Below the pieces are notes generated by a model. It saw nothing but the letters and a program-made list of their open reading frames with translations, was not told where the DNA came from and made no database searches. From Ferruginibacter sp. (lineage in GTDB: Bacteria > Bacteroidota > Bacteroidia > Chitinophagales > Chitinophagaceae), in NCBI GenBank assembly GCA_013141115.1, contig JABFRP010000001.1:558001-622000 (forward strand): a stretch of 64,000 nt of DNA. Reading direction: 5' to 3'. A program made the translations under genes and the position numbers. Position 1 is the first letter of the stretch. Every line of letters starts with the position of its first letter. This document shows positions 1 to 8,782 of this stretch, one piece after another.

Positions 1-1
1 A

Positions 2-664
2 CTTACAACTTATAATGTAGACAGAACAACACCTATTACAGTTGCGAATACACAAACAGCAAATGATAATAGTACAGTAACACTTACTACTACATCGGCA
101 CTTCCGTTAACCTTATTGGGATTTACCGGAACTGCAGTTGAAAATTGTAGTGTAAAATTAGATTGGAGTACAGCAACTGAAGTAAATACTGCTTTTTTTA
201 ATATAGAGTACAGTACTAATGGCGCTCTCTTTGAACCTATTGGAGAGGTAAATGCCAGGGGTACAGGCGCAGGTCAATATTCATACGTAACAAACAAAGG
301 GGCTGGAAGTATAAGCTATTACCGCCTTAAAATGGTGGATAATAACGGCGTATTTAAATATTCGCCGGTAGTAGTGGTAAAAGCAAATTGCAACGCTGGT
401 AAAGATTATATGACGCTTTATCCAAACCCGGTTAATAAAGCAGGTACTGTTTACCTTAGTTTTAGTACATCTTACAGGGGAAAAGCTAATCTGATTTTAA
501 CCAACACATTAGGCCAGCAATTAATAACCAGTAAGGTGCAGGTAAATGCAGGTGCTAATGTAATACCGGTTAATGTTGAAAAGCTTTCTGCGGGAACATA
601 TTTTGTAACATTAATTACTGTAGATGATGAAAAGATTGGTGGAACACAAAAAATTATTAAATAA
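2..664 (+). CDS. C-terminal part of a T9SS-secreted surface protein (5' end outside window)
   Basis: The reading frame is open from the left edge, so this is the tail of a larger gene; an internal TTG at 116 is not the true start. The visible part has a beta-rich linker (LPLTLLGFTG, then WSTATEVNTAFFNIEYS) of the kind that precedes sorting domains in Bacteroidota. It ends in a type A T9SS C-terminal domain of about 80 residues, starting at YPNPV and ending GTQKIIK. Such domains direct export through the type IX system and are removed at the surface. The cargo's function lies upstream of the window. A strong hairpin follows the stop. Confidence 0.85.
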   Translation, partial: LTTYNVDRTTPITVANTQTANDNSTVTLTTTSALPLTLLGFTGTAVENCSVKLDWSTATEVNTAFFNIEYSTNGALFEPIGEVNARGTGAGQYSYVTNKGAGSISYYRLKMVDNNGVFKYSPVVVVKANCNAGKDYMTLYPNPVNKAGTVYLSFSTSYRGKANLILTNTLGQQLITSKVQVNAGANVIPVNVEKLSAGTYFVTLITVDDEKIGGTQKIIK

Positions 665-711
665 ATTGAGCATCTGCTGTTTAAGCTAAATGGGCTTAAA
701 TAAGTAAACAC

Positions 712-747
712 AAAAAGTACTGCTCGGTAAAATGGGCAGTACTTTTT
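712..747 (+). terminator. Rho-independent terminator after the T9SS cargo gene
   Basis: A perfect stem (AAAAAGTACTGC pairing with GCAGTACTTTTT) closes a 12-base loop and ends in a T run. It starts about 48 bases after the stop codon. The A run on the 5' arm would allow it to work from the other strand too. Confidence 0.8.
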
Positions 748-880
748 TTAGCTAATCACAACAGTATCTAAAAAAAATGTGGTTTTACATACATATGCAA
801 GGAGGATACAAATACCTTCTAGTTTTTTTGATTTTAAATAAAAAGGGGAAAATTATTTTTTTACCAGTGTTATCACCGTT

Positions 881-932
881 CAATGTTTGATTTCGGGCCA
901 TCTGAATCATTGCAAAAAACTAAGCGAATTTC
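881..932 (+). repeat. Direct repeat, copy A (of the kinase leader)
   Basis: This copy matches the stretch at 1350-1403 with a few substitutions and single-base indels; the shared core is CAATGTTTGATTT, then TCTGAATCATTGCAAA. Within each copy CAAT/GATT and AATC/ATTG could pair imperfectly. Copy A is not followed by a start codon. Confidence 0.7.
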
Positions 933-1349
933 ACTCATCCAATAAAATTCTTCCGGGTGGTTACCACATTGCAGCAGTCTTTATAGATACAAAAGATAAA
1001 TCAGGAATTAAGCCAGTTGCAAAAAAAAATGCTTACCAGCATGGATTGTAACATTTGTTAATTTTTAGCTGAACCTATTTGTAGAATTTTGTAGAATTAA
1101 TGAGTAGTAAATTTACTACATAACTTAAAAACTAAATAAACAATGAAAAAAGATACATGCTGTAGCCACGAATAACGATAACCCTTTAAGTAAAAGAAAA
1201 GCAACCGGTTTGTACCTTTCTTAAAAGTGTATATAAAGCAAAGTTTATGAGTAATCCCCTTTTAAAACAATCATTTTACTTCTCATTAAGAGTAAAAAAT
1301 AATAATATTGAAGATTACCAGGTTATTTACTTAGTGTGTAGGCACGGAT

Positions 1350-1403
1350 CAATGTTTGATTTTAGCCAATCTGAATCATTGCAAAGAAAACTCACCGGAT
1401 TTC
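1350..1403 (+). repeat. Direct repeat, copy B, immediately before the sensor kinase start
   Basis: This is the second copy of the repeat at 881-932. It ends one base before the ATG of the kinase, so it holds the kinase's leader and possibly promoter. Its duplication suggests copy A marks the former 5' end of a related gene or a rearrangement. Confidence 0.65.
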
Positions 1404-1404
1404 A

Positions 1405-4389
1405 ATGTTAAAGATTGCTTTCCATATAATTATATTAATGGTGGGCACTGGTGTTTATGGGCAGCAGTATTTTATTACAGATTACAGTACAAAACCATTT
1501 TTTAACGCCAATGTTCAGGCTATTGAAGAAAGTGAAAATGGATACATGTGGTTTGCCAACTATACAAGCCTTGTAAAGTATTGGGGTGGGCAGAAAGCTA
1601 AACTTTTTGAACAAAAAAATGGGCAATCAATGTTGCCATTTGGCATATTGGAAGATAGTGAGGGGGTGATGTGGGTTGCAACATCAGGTGGTTTGTTATA
1701 TACAAAAGGTAATCATCTTGAAAAATATCTGTTTAAAGATTCAACTAACACTGTAAGTAATTTTTTCCGTGTGTATGAAGATTCTGCCAGAAATATATGG
1801 GCATTAGCTGGAGGTAAAATTGTTTGCCTTGTAAGAGATAAGAATACAAATGCCTTTGTTGAAAAAGAAATTAAAATTGGCGTTAATAGAGTAGCATCTT
1901 TTTTTCAAAAAGATAAAAATACCATTTGGTTTGGTACTGCTAATGGTATTTGTAAGCTGGCTGGAGATAGTTTACAGCAAATAATAACAATTAAAAAGAA
2001 TAAGCGGCATACAGGAACTGTTTATAATATTTTCAGGTGGTACGATGGACGAATTTATTTTACTGATAATTACCTGAATGTTGTGGGTGATTCGGGTACA
2101 TTTCAGGAAATCTTGTATTATGGAAATAACGAGGCAAGTGCTTTTTTTTGTTCTGTTAAAAACGACATGCTGGCTATCAGCTCTTTTAGTGATACACTGA
2201 GAGTGTATCGTAAAACAAAACTTGAATTTGTTACCACAGCACAAGAACATAAACAGGGAGAATGGCGTTCCCTTAAAATAGATAAGGCCGGTAACGTTTG
2301 GGCAGCACTTAATAATGGCCTTATACGTATTTCACAGTATCCGGTTAGTCCGGTTATAAAATTGCCACTTAAAGCAGATAGATCAACACAAATGATTACT
2401 ATGCTTAAAAGCCTGGATGATGACTATTTTATAGCAGGTACTAAAGAATATAGTTTTTATAAAATTGATACAAAAACAAATACTGCAACAAACCTGAATT
2501 GGCAACAAAGTATTGTTAAAGCACTTCCGGTGTTTAAAGGAGGTACTTCAATGCCTTTGAATCTGTTTTTCAAAAATGGGCAAGCTCATATATTAACCGG
2601 GGGAAATGGGTTGTTGTCAATAGATACAAGTACAAGAAAAGTTACACGTTATCCAATATCTACTCTTGTTTTATTTCATCATTATCAACAAGCCGATACA
2701 TTTTGGCTTGGAGGAACTTCGCTATTAAAATTTACTAACGGCAAGGTAGAGGCTGTTAATACCACTGAGTTTTCTGGTCATTATATATGGTCGATTAATA
2801 AATTTAAGTATTGTGATAGCCTTTTTATGCCAGGGCAACGTGGTGTTTTAGTTTATTATGGAGGTAAAACAAGTTTGTTAAAGACAAAAACTCCATGGCC
2901 TTCTAATATCAGTACGTTTAGCATGTTAGATGAAAATGACAGCAGCAAGATTGTATTTGCAGATGGCCATGGAATTTACAGAATGATATATACAAAGGCT
3001 GGTATTAAATTTTCAACGTTACTGGATAAAAATAATAGCTACGCAGACTTTAAATTTACAAGTGGTGTTATGGATTCATCTGGTAATATACTTGTTCAAT
3101 TCAATAATGCTTCTTTTTTACAGAAGATGCAACAAATAAAGGGTGAATTTTTTATGCAGATTCCCTTGTTTACTGAGAAGATTAAAGATTTTTACACATC
3201 AGATGATCCTGCTATTATTTGTAAAAGTTCTTTTTATTGGGCAAACAATGGTACAATATACCGGGCGGGTATTTATAACAGTGACTTTTTTAGAAAAGTA
3301 CAACCAGTAAAAATAACTAATCTTGAAATTAAGAATTATAGCTTTGATACACTTTCCGCCGCAAAGGAATATCCTGAAAATGTAATACTTAGCAGTAATC
3401 AAAATACACTGCATTTTCAATTTTCGCAGGTAGATTTTAATAATACTGGCAATTTTACTTACGAATATTATTTAGAAGGAAGCAATGAAAAACCGTATGA
3501 GAATGTAACAGAAGAAAACACGGGTGTTTATAGAAACCTGCCTGCCGGAAAATATGTATTCCATGTTCGCAGTCGTAATAATTATGACGAAAACGGAAAT
3601 TTGGTTGAAGCAGCTTATTCTTTTACCATACTGCCCCCCTGGTATCAAGCATGGTGGGGATACTGTATTTGGGGGATATTGGCTTTGGCTTTGCTATGCT
3701 TGATTGGTATATGGCGGCTTAATGTTATGCGGAAAAATGCGGTAGTCAAAAAAAAGAGGATAGATAATGAATTAAAGGCACTTAGGGCACAAATAAATCC
3801 CCATTTTATTCAAAACACTTTTGATTTAATGGCCCATGGAATATATAACGGTAACCCAGATGAGGCTATTGGTATTATAAAAAAGGTTTCGGCATACCTG
3901 CGACAGGTTTTATATAAATCCGAAATATGTACTATGTCATTGGAAGATGAACTGGAATACACAGAGGATTATTTAAAAATGCAGCAGATGGTAATGCCCG
4001 GGTTGTTTACTTACATCTTTGAGACTGGTGACGAGGTTGATACTTTTTTTATTCAGGTTCCATCTATGTTACTGCAACCTATTGTGGAAAATTGCATAAA
4101 GCATGGGTTTAAAAAGATGCTTACTGGTGGCAAAATAGAAATTAAAACAGAGGGAAAAGATGGTTATATAAAATTAATTATAAAAGATAACGGCTCCGGA
4201 CTTGCTGTAGAAGGAGAAAACATAAAAGGAGCTTCAAAAGGAATTGAATTAACCAGAAGGAGAATTACGCTGATGTTTACAGGCAGGCATAAATTGAAAA
4301 CAAAAGTTGAAATGTATAACAGAAAGGATGGCATAGCAGGAACAGAATTCAGCATTCAGTTTCCATCTGGAACTAAAATTAAGCATTGA
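1405..4389 (+). CDS. Sensor histidine kinase, beta-propeller plus LytS-type kinase
   Basis: A membrane-bound sensor kinase of 994 residues. A signal peptide (about 1-19) is followed by a periplasmic region with repeated GxxWxAxxxGL-like blades (ENGYMWFANYTSLVKY, EGVMWVATSGGLLY), as in two-component regulator propellers. A Y_Y_Y-type beta domain covers about 650-740 and one membrane segment about 750-772. The kinase core is of the LytS/YehU (His_kinase) type: phospho-acceptor His800 in LRAQINPHF, N-box PIVENCIKHGF, G-box DNGSGL. The usual HFLFN is HFIQN here. A LytTR response regulator starts 10 bases after the stop, so the two should form one signalling pair. The signal is unknown; extracellular glycans or stress are usual guesses. 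Confidence 0.93.
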   Translation: MLKIAFHIIILMVGTGVYGQQYFITDYSTKPFFNANVQAIEESENGYMWFANYTSLVKYWGGQKAKLFEQKNGQSMLPFGILEDSEGVMWVATSGGLLYTKGNHLEKYLFKDSTNTVSNFFRVYEDSARNIWALAGGKIVCLVRDKNTNAFVEKEIKIGVNRVASFFQKDKNTIWFGTANGICKLAGDSLQQIITIKKNKRHTGTVYNIFRWYDGRIYFTDNYLNVVGDSGTFQEILYYGNNEASAFFCSVKNDMLAISSFSDTLRVYRKTKLEFVTTAQEHKQGEWRSLKIDKAGNVWAALNNGLIRISQYPVSPVIKLPLKADRSTQMITMLKSLDDDYFIAGTKEYSFYKIDTKTNTATNLNWQQSIVKALPVFKGGTSMPLNLFFKNGQAHILTGGNGLLSIDTSTRKVTRYPISTLVLFHHYQQADTFWLGGTSLLKFTNGKVEAVNTTEFSGHYIWSINKFKYCDSLFMPGQRGVLVYYGGKTSLLKTKTPWPSNISTFSMLDENDSSKIVFADGHGIYRMIYTKAGIKFSTLLDKNNSYADFKFTSGVMDSSGNILVQFNNASFLQKMQQIKGEFFMQIPLFTEKIKDFYTSDDPAIICKSSFYWANNGTIYRAGIYNSDFFRKVQPVKITNLEIKNYSFDTLSAAKEYPENVILSSNQNTLHFQFSQVDFNNTGNFTYEYYLEGSNEKPYENVTEENTGVYRNLPAGKYVFHVRSRNNYDENGNLVEAAYSFTILPPWYQAWWGYCIWGILALALLCLIGIWRLNVMRKNAVVKKKRIDNELKALRAQINPHFIQNTFDLMAHGIYNGNPDEAIGIIKKVSAYLRQVLYKSEICTMSLEDELEYTEDYLKMQQMVMPGLFTYIFETGDEVDTFFIQVPSMLLQPIVENCIKHGFKKMLTGGKIEIKTEGKDGYIKLIIKDNGSGLAVEGENIKGASKGIELTRRRITLMFTGRHKLKTKVEMYNRKDGIAGTEFSIQFPSGTKIKH

Positions 4390-4399
4390 AAAACATAAG

Positions 4400-5173
4400 A
4401 TGGTTAATAAAATAAGAGTAGTACATGTAGATGATCAGGCGGCACAATTAAATACGGTAAAAACTTTATTGACAAGCTTTGATAATGTAGAGCTGGTATG
4501 CCAATTTAATGAGGCTGTAAAAGCCAGGGATTATATTTTGAATAATGATATTGATTTAGCAATATTAGATGTGGAGATGAAGGGTAAAGATGGTTTCTGG
4601 CTTGCCAACCAAATTAAAGACTCCAAAACAATAATTGTATTTCTTACCTCACATCCTCAATATACATTACAGGCATTTGACGCATGTGCTATTCATTATA
4701 TTTTGAAGCCTGTTACGGCTGAATTGTTACAGGAAACTTTTAACAGGTATGAGAAACTAATAAGCAAGCAGCCCGCCCGGTCACAATTTCAAAATGAACA
4801 GATAAATGAATTGATCGGTAATTATTTTAATAAGGCTTCCTACCCAAGGAGGATATTTATTAATAATGTGCATAAAACATCAGTATTAAACCTTGATGAA
4901 GTTTTATATATGGTATCCTCTGGCCCTTACACAATTTTCAAATTGAAAGATGGCTCTAAACATACAGCCAGTAAATTATTGAAAATTTATTATGAGATAT
5001 TGTATAACCATCCTGATTTTGCCCGTATTCACAGAGCCCATATTGTTAACAAAAATTTTGTAAAAGCAATTCTGCGGAATAAGCATAAAATAACGGCCTT
5101 AATGATAGATGGAGAAGAACTGGAAGTATCTCCGCAAAAAAGAGAAGAAATTTATGAAATGATTGGGAAATGA
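4400..5173 (+). CDS. LytTR-family response regulator
   Basis: Cytoplasmic DNA-binding partner of the preceding kinase, 257 residues. The receiver domain (about 1-125) has the acidic pair Asp11/Asp12, the phospho-acceptor Asp57 in LAILDVEM and the conserved Lys in YILKPV. A LytTR DNA-binding domain fills about 150-257 (LYMVSSGPYTIFKLKDG, FARIHRAHIVNKNFV). This REC-LytTR layout is the standard partner of LytS-type kinases in Bacteroidota. It is separated from the kinase by 10 bases and is probably cotranscribed. Target promoters cannot be told from the sequence. Confidence 0.95.
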   Translation: MVNKIRVVHVDDQAAQLNTVKTLLTSFDNVELVCQFNEAVKARDYILNNDIDLAILDVEMKGKDGFWLANQIKDSKTIIVFLTSHPQYTLQAFDACAIHYILKPVTAELLQETFNRYEKLISKQPARSQFQNEQINELIGNYFNKASYPRRIFINNVHKTSVLNLDEVLYMVSSGPYTIFKLKDGSKHTASKLLKIYYEILYNHPDFARIHRAHIVNKNFVKAILRNKHKITALMIDGEELEVSPQKREEIYEMIGK

Positions 5174-5175
5174 CA

Positions 5176-5195
5176 TGTACTTATCTGTAAGTACA
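5176..5195 (+). other. Small perfect hairpin after the response regulator
   Basis: TGTACTTA and TAAGTACA form an 8-bp stem around a TCTG loop, 2 bases after the stop codon. No T run follows, so it may be a weak terminator or an mRNA 3'-end stabiliser. Confidence 0.45.
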
Positions 5196-5374
5196 AATTG
5201 CTGTTCTCCGGTAATCACTCTTTAATAGGGCAAAGTCGTTTTTAAATCCAGTCTGCGTAATAACTGTAAAAATTGATTTGCCTTTTCGTTGGAGTAAATA
5301 TGGTGCCCGTTTATATAAAAACCTTGCCTGTTAAATTGTATCTAATGTACCTGTAAAACTTGTTGTACTGAAAG

Positions 5375-5382
5375 TAGTTTTG
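5375..5382 (+). promoter_or_regulatory. Putative Bacteroidota -7 box (TAGTTTTG)
   Basis: Fits the TAnnTTTG consensus of the Bacteroidota housekeeping sigma factor and lies 33 bases before the lipoprotein start at 5415. No convincing -33 TTTG was seen, so this is a sequence match only. Confidence 0.4.
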
Positions 5383-5414
5383 TAAAATGACGATTGTCAT
5401 TTTAACCCATCAGT

Positions 5415-5882
5415 ATGATCATTCATAAAGTAATTTCAACCATTAGATTGGCTTCTTTTAAAATCGTTTTAATAATTTCTGTTTTCATAATAGTTTTTAT
5501 CGAAGGATGTAAGAAAGAAGAATATTTAAGTATGTCTATATCCGAAAAACTGACTTCAGTCAGGTGGAAGGTTAATGATGTGCAAATAGGTGTTGGTCTT
5601 TCGGTAGTTCAAGACTGTGATCTCGATAATATCATTACGCTTAATCCGGACAGTACAGTTTTATTTGACAGGGGTGTAAATTTATGTGATACACTGGAAC
5701 AAAGAATGGTAACAAGCTATTGGCAGTTGAAGGATGATGGAAAGAAAATTAACCTGATGGGATGGGAATACGAAATAGCTGTATTGTCTAAAGAAGATCT
5801 GCGCTTATGGTTAAGAAATTACGTTACTCCGAATTATGACACACTTGACATTTACATGATGTTTAAATCAGTACCACGGTAA
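5415..5882 (+). CDS. Small lipoprotein, lipocalin-like fold possible
   Basis: A 155-residue exported protein with a long hydrophobic N-terminus ending in the lipobox IEGC, so it should be lipidated and membrane anchored. The mature part (ISEKLTSVRWKV ... NPDSTVLFDRG ... YWQLKDDGKKINL) has the spacing of small lipocalin-like Bacteroidota lipoproteins in which a W-rich first strand is followed by short beta strands. No enzyme motif is visible. It stands alone, preceded by a possible promoter at 5375. Confidence 0.7.
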   Translation: MIIHKVISTIRLASFKIVLIISVFIIVFIEGCKKEEYLSMSISEKLTSVRWKVNDVQIGVGLSVVQDCDLDNIITLNPDSTVLFDRGVNLCDTLEQRMVTSYWQLKDDGKKINLMGWEYEIAVLSKEDLRLWLRNYVTPNYDTLDIYMMFKSVPR

Positions 5883-6467
5883 CATTGGCTAAAATCCTGC
5901 TAATATGGTTTTGCACGGTATTATAAACAACCTGGCAAAGTGAACTGAATATCGATAAGCTTCGACTGCAGCCCCCCCAAAATGTAATGCATAGATTGAT
6001 TATGTTTTTTTGGACAGAAATTATATAAAATTTGCTGGTATTTGTATGACTTTCATCAAATCTGCCAGAAAAAGGTTCGAGATTTGTCCAGCCCTCCCGA
6101 CAAAATTTAACAGGTACTAAAAACCCACTCTAAAAGCGGTTTTTAGTACTATAAATCACGGTGTTTTTTGTTGAATTTGCTTAGTGAGTTTAGCTTGTTT
6201 TATTTTAGTAAATGAAATCTGTTATGAATGGCTTTACATTTTGTTTTCAATTCCAGAGCATCTGCAATATTGTACAGGGTATTTTTAATTAAGCTAGTGA
6301 AACCATTTTCCCTTGTTCGCCAGGTCGCCAAATAATATGCAGGCGATGGGTTTTAAAAAGGATGAAGTCGTAGCTACCCACAACAGCGTAGCTTAAATAC
6401 AAAATATTTTTGGCCAGTATAAATAAGTTAGCAGGCTTAATGGCGCTGATATTAATCCATTTTACCT
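5883..6467. other. Intergenic stretch without a gene; holds one long inverted repeat
   Basis: No coding frame of interest. A perfect 12-bp inverted repeat (GTACTAAAAACC / GGTTTTTAGTAC, 12-base loop) lies at 6114-6149. Around 5946-5980 a short stretch carries ClaI-, HindIII- and PstI-like hexamers followed by a C run. A weaker pairing (AGCTACCC / GCGTAGCT) sits near 6370-6392. Confidence 0.6.
6114..6149. repeat. Perfect 12-bp inverted repeat
   Basis: Arms GTACTAAAAACC and GGTTTTTAGTAC around a 12-base loop, in the middle of a gene-free region. No T run follows on either side, so it is not a standard terminator. Confidence 0.75.
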
Positions 6468-6475
6468 TAGGTTTG
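6468..6475 (+). promoter_or_regulatory. Putative -7 box (TAGGTTTG)
   Basis: Matches TAnnTTTG and ends 13 bases before the ATG at 6489. Transcription would start only a few bases upstream of the start codon. Confidence 0.45.
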
Positions 6476-6488
6476 CAAAAAAATACAA

Positions 6489-7064
6489 ATGAAGAAGATA
6501 GTTAGTTTAGCATTGATCATGTGCTGTTGTTTTGCAGCTACTGCACAAACAGATCTAAAGAAAAAAATTGTTGATAGTACCTGTGCATGTCTTTCAGAAA
6601 TGCCTGATCTCAGCTCAAAATCAAAAGACGAATTACAAGTAGCCATAGGGCAGTGTATGATGAAAAAATCAATGGAAGATTTTATGGCGCTTGCCCAGGA
6701 ACGCAATATAGAATTAACTGATATGGATGGTATGCAAAAATTAGGAATGGAAATTGGGATAGATCTTGTAAAAGCGGATTGTAAAGCCATGAATGCTATT
6801 ATGATGAAAATGAGTGAAAGTAAAATAACGGTTACGGAAAAAGATGCGCCCATTGAAACTCCAGCAGTAAAAGGAATTATTCAAAATGTAGAAATAAAAG
6901 ATTTTGTTTATGTAACAGTACTTTCGGGTGCAAAATCTGTACAATTGATCTGGAGCGATTATGTTGTTAATGGCAATGATTACGCAAAAAATATTCTTTC
7001 CTTGAAAAATAAAACAATAGAATTTTTTTATGCAAATAAAGATGTGTACAGCATAAAAAGCTAA
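6489..7064 (+). CDS. Exported protein with Cys-rich N-terminal domain
   Basis: 191 residues with a clear signal peptide (MKKIVSLALIMCCCFAATAQ). The mature N-terminal half is helical with a conserved-looking pattern CACLSEMPDL ... AIGQCMM ... DCKAMNAIMMKM. The C-terminal part (VKGIIQNVEIKDFVYVTV ... LIWSDYV) looks like a small OB-like beta fold, as in tRNA_anti-like domains of Bacteroidota; that reading is inference. Function unknown. The gene stands alone between a promoter-like box and a terminator. Confidence 0.7.
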   Translation: MKKIVSLALIMCCCFAATAQTDLKKKIVDSTCACLSEMPDLSSKSKDELQVAIGQCMMKKSMEDFMALAQERNIELTDMDGMQKLGMEIGIDLVKADCKAMNAIMMKMSESKITVTEKDAPIETPAVKGIIQNVEIKDFVYVTVLSGAKSVQLIWSDYVVNGNDYAKNILSLKNKTIEFFYANKDVYSIKS

Positions 7065-7124
7065 GGCCTATATCACCGTAAAGATGATCACCGGAATAAA
7101 ATAATTATTTGATAAGATAAAAAT

Positions 7125-7158
7125 AAAAAATAGCTCATTTAAAAAATGGGCTATTTTT
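7125..7158 (+). terminator. Rho-independent terminator
   Basis: AAAAATAGCTCATTT pairs with AAATGGGCTATTTTT (one G-T pair) and is flanked by A and T runs. It lies 61 bases after the stop of the exported protein and before the aldehyde dehydrogenase. Confidence 0.75.
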
Positions 7159-7188
7159 ATAACATCTATAATAATACAGTAACGAATT

Positions 7189-8772
7189 ATGCAAATCACA
7201 GGTAAAAATTATATTGGTAATACCCCGTCTGCATTGGGTACAGCAACATTTAATGCACTTAACCCTGCTACACAGGAGGCATTGCCCGGCCAGTTTTATT
7301 TACTAACCGAAGATGAAGCTGCGGCAATTACAAAAAAGGCAGCTGCTGCATTTAAAATATACAATCAAAAATCAGCAGAAGAAAAAGCCGTTTTTTTAGA
7401 TGCAATTGCAGATGAAATTATGGCATTGGGAGATGAACTACTGCGCCGTGCCGCAGCAGAAAGTGGTTTGCCTTTAGCAAGACTAACGGGAGAACGTGGC
7501 CGCACTATCGGCCAGTTAAAAATGTTTGCTGCATTATTAAGGGAAGGCGCCTGGGTAGATGCAAGAATTGATACCGCAATACCCGATAGGCAACCATTAC
7601 CTAAACCGGATTTACGCAGTATGCTTATTCCACTTGGTGCAGTGATGGTTTTTGGTGCAAGCAATTTTCCTTTTGCATATTCTGCTGCCGGTGGCGATAC
7701 TGCCTCGGCATTAGCTGCTGGTTGCCCGGTAATTTTAAAAGCACATCCTTTGCATCCGGGTACGGATGAATTGGTAGCTCAGGCCATTATCAGCGCAGCT
7801 AAAAAAACAAATATGCCCGATGGCGTTTTTTCTTTAGTATTTACTGACGAAGCCATGGCAATACGATTGGTAAAAGACGATGCAGTTAAAGCTATTGGTT
7901 TTACTGGCTCCAGAAAAGGGGGCATGGCTATTTTTAATGCAGCGGTAAACCGTGAAGAACCTATTCCTGTATATGCCGAAATGAGTGCTGTTAACCCTGT
8001 AATATTAATGCCTGGTGCTGTTGCAGCAAATGCCAGTGGTATTGCACAAGGTTACGCAACATCGGTAACTATGGGTGTGGGGCAGTTTTGTACCAACCCG
8101 GGGTTGGTATTTATGGTAGATGATGATAATACAAAATTATTTTTACGATCATTAGCAGATAGTGTTGAAAAAATTGCGCCGGCTACCATGCTTAGTAAAA
8201 GCATTTGTACTGCCTATGGTGCAGGAGTTGAAAAATTAAAAACTATTGCCACACTATCAGCAGAAAGTGCATTGCCGGCAGATGACAATAAAACCGAAGC
8301 CGTGCCACATATATTTACAGTTGCACAAAAAGATTTTATGCTTAATAAAAACTTATCGCATGAAGTGTTTGGCCCTGCAAGTTTAATTGTGTTGTGTAAA
8401 ACGGTGGATGAAATTTGCGAAGCTTTAAAAGATTTGGAAGGGCAGTTAACCGCAACCATACATGCCAATGCTGCTGATGAAAAATATTTATCCCCGGTAA
8501 TTGCATTAATGAAAGCAAAAGCCGGAAGAATTTTATTCGGTGGTTTTCCTACAGGAGTAGAAGTTTGTGATGCGATGGTACATGGCGGGCCTTTTCCTGC
8601 AACAACAGATGCAAGGTCCACATCAGTAGGTTCGGCAGCAATATTGCGTTTTGTAAGGCCGGTAGCCTATCAAAATTTTCCACAGCACTTATTGCCTGAT
8701 GCATTAAAAGATAATAATCCGCTTAATATTTTACGGATAGTTAACGGCCAGAAAAGTAAAGCGGCTGTTTAA
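7189..8772 (+). CDS. Aldehyde dehydrogenase, alpha-ketoglutarate semialdehyde (2,5-dioxovalerate) type
   Basis: Cytoplasmic NAD(P)-dependent aldehyde dehydrogenase of 527 residues. It has the family's catalytic Glu264 (VYAEMSAVNP) and nucleophile Cys301 (GQFCTNPG) and the cofactor motif GFTGSRKGG. Overall it resembles type III ketoglutaric semialdehyde dehydrogenases (FGASNFPFAYSAAGGDTASA), which oxidise 2,5-dioxovalerate to 2-oxoglutarate at the end of hydroxyproline, glucarate or pentose oxidation routes. None of those pathway genes are adjacent, so the physiological substrate is inferred. The gene is monocistronic after a terminator and converges on the DUF4846 gene 10 bases away. Confidence 0.9.
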   Translation: MQITGKNYIGNTPSALGTATFNALNPATQEALPGQFYLLTEDEAAAITKKAAAAFKIYNQKSAEEKAVFLDAIADEIMALGDELLRRAAAESGLPLARLTGERGRTIGQLKMFAALLREGAWVDARIDTAIPDRQPLPKPDLRSMLIPLGAVMVFGASNFPFAYSAAGGDTASALAAGCPVILKAHPLHPGTDELVAQAIISAAKKTNMPDGVFSLVFTDEAMAIRLVKDDAVKAIGFTGSRKGGMAIFNAAVNREEPIPVYAEMSAVNPVILMPGAVAANASGIAQGYATSVTMGVGQFCTNPGLVFMVDDDNTKLFLRSLADSVEKIAPATMLSKSICTAYGAGVEKLKTIATLSAESALPADDNKTEAVPHIFTVAQKDFMLNKNLSHEVFGPASLIVLCKTVDEICEALKDLEGQLTATIHANAADEKYLSPVIALMKAKAGRILFGGFPTGVEVCDAMVHGGPFPATTDARSTSVGSAAILRFVRPVAYQNFPQHLLPDALKDNNPLNILRIVNGQKSKAAV

Positions 8773-8782
8773 TAAATAATTT

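Larger units (their letters stand above)
748..1404. other. Gene-poor stretch with duplicated leader and decayed short reading frames
   Basis: No intact gene is visible. An approximately 50-base sequence at 881-932 is repeated at about 1349-1403, directly before the sensor kinase start codon. After the first copy a short frame (about 947-1051, reading KILPGGYHIAAV and ending AYQHGL) resembles a protein C-terminus with no start of its own. At 1143 a start codon opens a frame (MKKDTCCSHE) that stops at once; a frame shift would continue it to about 1224 (ending KATGLYLS). These look like remnants. Confidence 0.5.
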
